DNA of 6,678 nucleotides from assembly GCA_003661745.1 (NCBI GenBank), contig QMWS01000041.1:1-6678 (forward strand). Reading direction: 5' to 3'. A model generated the notes under the pieces. It was not told where the DNA came from, did no database searches, and worked only from the letters and a program-made list of their open reading frames with translations. Positions within the stretch are counted from its first letter, which is position 1. The number at the start of each line of letters is the position of its first letter. The position numbers and the translations under genes are program-made. Positions 5,859-6,678 of this stretch are shown here, piece after piece. This stretch comes from Thermoprotei archaeon. Its GTDB lineage: Archaea; Thermoproteota; Thermoprotei_A; Sulfolobales; NBVN01.

Positions 5859-6080
5859 ATGGGCAAAGCAAAAGCTGTTTTAAAACTTTTGGGAGAGAAG
5901 AGGGTTGACGCAAACGAACTCTTTCGCAAGATAGCAAAAATAATTGCTAAAGAACACGGTGACGAGGGCACCCCAGTGCCTGCAGACTTAGTATCTGACG
6001 TGATCGCTGACTTTGACGATGAAATATTCGACCTCGTTTGTGCGTTCCTTGAGGAGGAGCATGGGCTAGAGGTGGAGTAA
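5859..6080 (+). CDS. Small protein with basic N-terminus and acidic C-terminus, possible prohead core component
   Basis: The 73-aa product begins MGKAKAVLKLLGEKR and shares the N-terminal signature of three other proteins in this window. L11-G12-E13 fits the gp21 cleavage consensus (I/L)-x-E, so cleavage there would release the basic peptide. Residues 20-33 form a Lys-rich helix, and 42-73 are strongly acidic (DFDDEIFDLV, FLEEEHGLEVE). In T4 the gene just upstream of the gp21 protease pair encodes small charged core proteins (gp67, gp68). This gene has that position and character, but I see no direct sequence match. The start ATG 5859 follows GAGGAGGT at 5845-5852 with a 6-nt spacer. One base separates its stop from the protease ATG, so the two are probably translated together. 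Confidence 0.75.
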   Translation: MGKAKAVLKLLGEKRVDANELFRKIAKIIAKEHGDEGTPVPADLVSDVIADFDDEIFDLVCAFLEEEHGLEVE

Positions 6081-6081
6081 G

Positions 6082-6678
6082 ATGGAACGCCTCATTGACA
6101 TTTTCGAACCAGAAATCAATTTTACCATTGAAGAGGCAACAGGCGAAGTTGACGGAAAGCATGTACTTGCAAAAGTAAGGGGACCGTTTTTTGTCCCTGA
6201 GGGAGTAAGCAGGAACAAGCGCTACTATTCAAGATCACTCTGGGAAAAAGCAATTGAGAAAGTTAAACCAAAGCTTAAAAACAAGACACTTTTCGGCACC
6301 ATAGGACATGAACAGGAACTCACTGACACCGCACTCCTTGAAGGGAAAGTGAGCCACATTGTCACCGACCTTTACATTGACAGCCAGGGCAGGGGAATCG
6401 GTGAAGCACTCATCCTCAACACACCTGCGGGGCGCGTGCTAAACACACTCCTTCGTGCGGGTTCAAAGCTTTATGTGTCCAGTAGAGCAGAAGGGCGCTA
6501 CAGCGGCACAAAAAACGGAGTGTCTGTGGTGGATGAAGACAGTTATGAGCTTAAGGGGTTTGACTTTGTTATAGACCCAGGGTTTTTTGAGGCTCAACCC
6601 ACTCTGGTTGAGTCGCTGGAGAAAGATTTGAACTACTGCTTTCCGGGACTCTGTAAGAAACAGAGTGAGGAGGAAAAA
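6082..6678 (+). CDS. Prohead maturation protease, T4 gp21-like (3' end cut by window)
   Basis: This protease cleaves scaffold and core proteins inside the prohead so that the head can expand. The frame is open from ATG 6082 to the window edge (199 codons, no stop). Conserved blocks are KVRGPFFVPEGVSRNKRYYS (31-50), FGTIGHEQE (71-79) with H76 as probable catalytic His, ILNTPAGRVLNTLLRAG (111-127), and YVSSRAEG (131-138) with S133 or S134 as probable nucleophile. FDFVIDPGFFEAQPTLVES (160-178) is the usual following segment. These blocks are typical of gp21-type serine proteases (peptidase family U9/S78-like fold). T4 gp21 is 212 aa, so little may be missing. The ribosome binding site is AGAGGTGGAG in the end of the preceding gene. 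The scaffold and major capsid genes would be expected next. Confidence 0.92.
   Translation, partial: MERLIDIFEPEINFTIEEATGEVDGKHVLAKVRGPFFVPEGVSRNKRYYSRSLWEKAIEKVKPKLKNKTLFGTIGHEQELTDTALLEGKVSHIVTDLYIDSQGRGIGEALILNTPAGRVLNTLLRAGSKLYVSSRAEGRYSGTKNGVSVVDEDSYELKGFDFVIDPGFFEAQPTLVESLEKDLNYCFPGLCKKQSEEEK

Noticed and set aside
1..6678. CRISPR array, tRNA, rRNA or insertion sequence
   Set aside because: No spaced repeats, cloverleaf-like segments, rRNA stretches, transposase motifs or terminal inverted repeats were seen.

Overview
The window is a stretch of a tailed double-stranded DNA phage genome, or of a prophage or metagenomic viral contig. All genes lie on the + strand and are tightly packed, with overlaps or short gaps. 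The anchors are a large terminase missing its N-terminus, a T4 gp20-like portal protein, and a T4 gp21-like prohead protease cut off by the right edge. The order terminase, portal, small head genes, protease is the head-assembly module of T4-like myoviruses. Ribosome binding sites are strong and of bacterial type (AGGAGGT-like), and GTG and TTG starts occur, so a bacterial host is likely. The proteins are rich in Lys, Glu and Arg, and Arg is mostly AGA/AGG. This fits a thermophilic host but does not prove it, and I cannot name the host.

Layout. 2-1225: terminase, from just after the expected Walker B position to the end of the RNase H-fold nuclease. 1210-1770: a HELGHH-motif putative zinc metallopeptidase, overlapping the terminase end. 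1770-3209: portal. 3210-3409: a spacer, or an alternative N-terminal extension of the next gene. 3410-4045: a 211-aa protein with a very basic C-terminal tail. 4063-4488: a SpeD-type pyruvoyl decarboxylase with a complete active site. 4478-4693 and 4698-4997: two small proteins, the second winged-helix-like. 4998-5087: the one clear intergenic gap, with a weak hairpin. 5088-5846: a 252-aa, highly charged, mostly helical protein. 5859-6080: a 73-aa protein, basic then acidic. 6082 onward: prohead protease, open to the window edge.

How the genes fit together. Terminase packages DNA through the portal, and the protease matures the prohead. In T4 only two small core genes (67 and 68) lie between portal and protease; here six genes do, including a metabolic enzyme. 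Four proteins (the metallopeptidase, the 211-aa protein, the winged-helix protein and the 73-aa protein) share an N-terminal signature MG[RK]A followed by an amphipathic stretch, although the rest of each is unrelated. Three of the four carry an (I/L)-x-E site, the T4 gp21 cleavage consensus, within the first 13 residues. My main hypothesis is that this is a capsid-targeting or scaffold-docking peptide that loads cargo into the prohead, where the neighbouring protease trims it. The SpeD enzyme may supply or modify polyamines for DNA condensation. Both ideas are inference.
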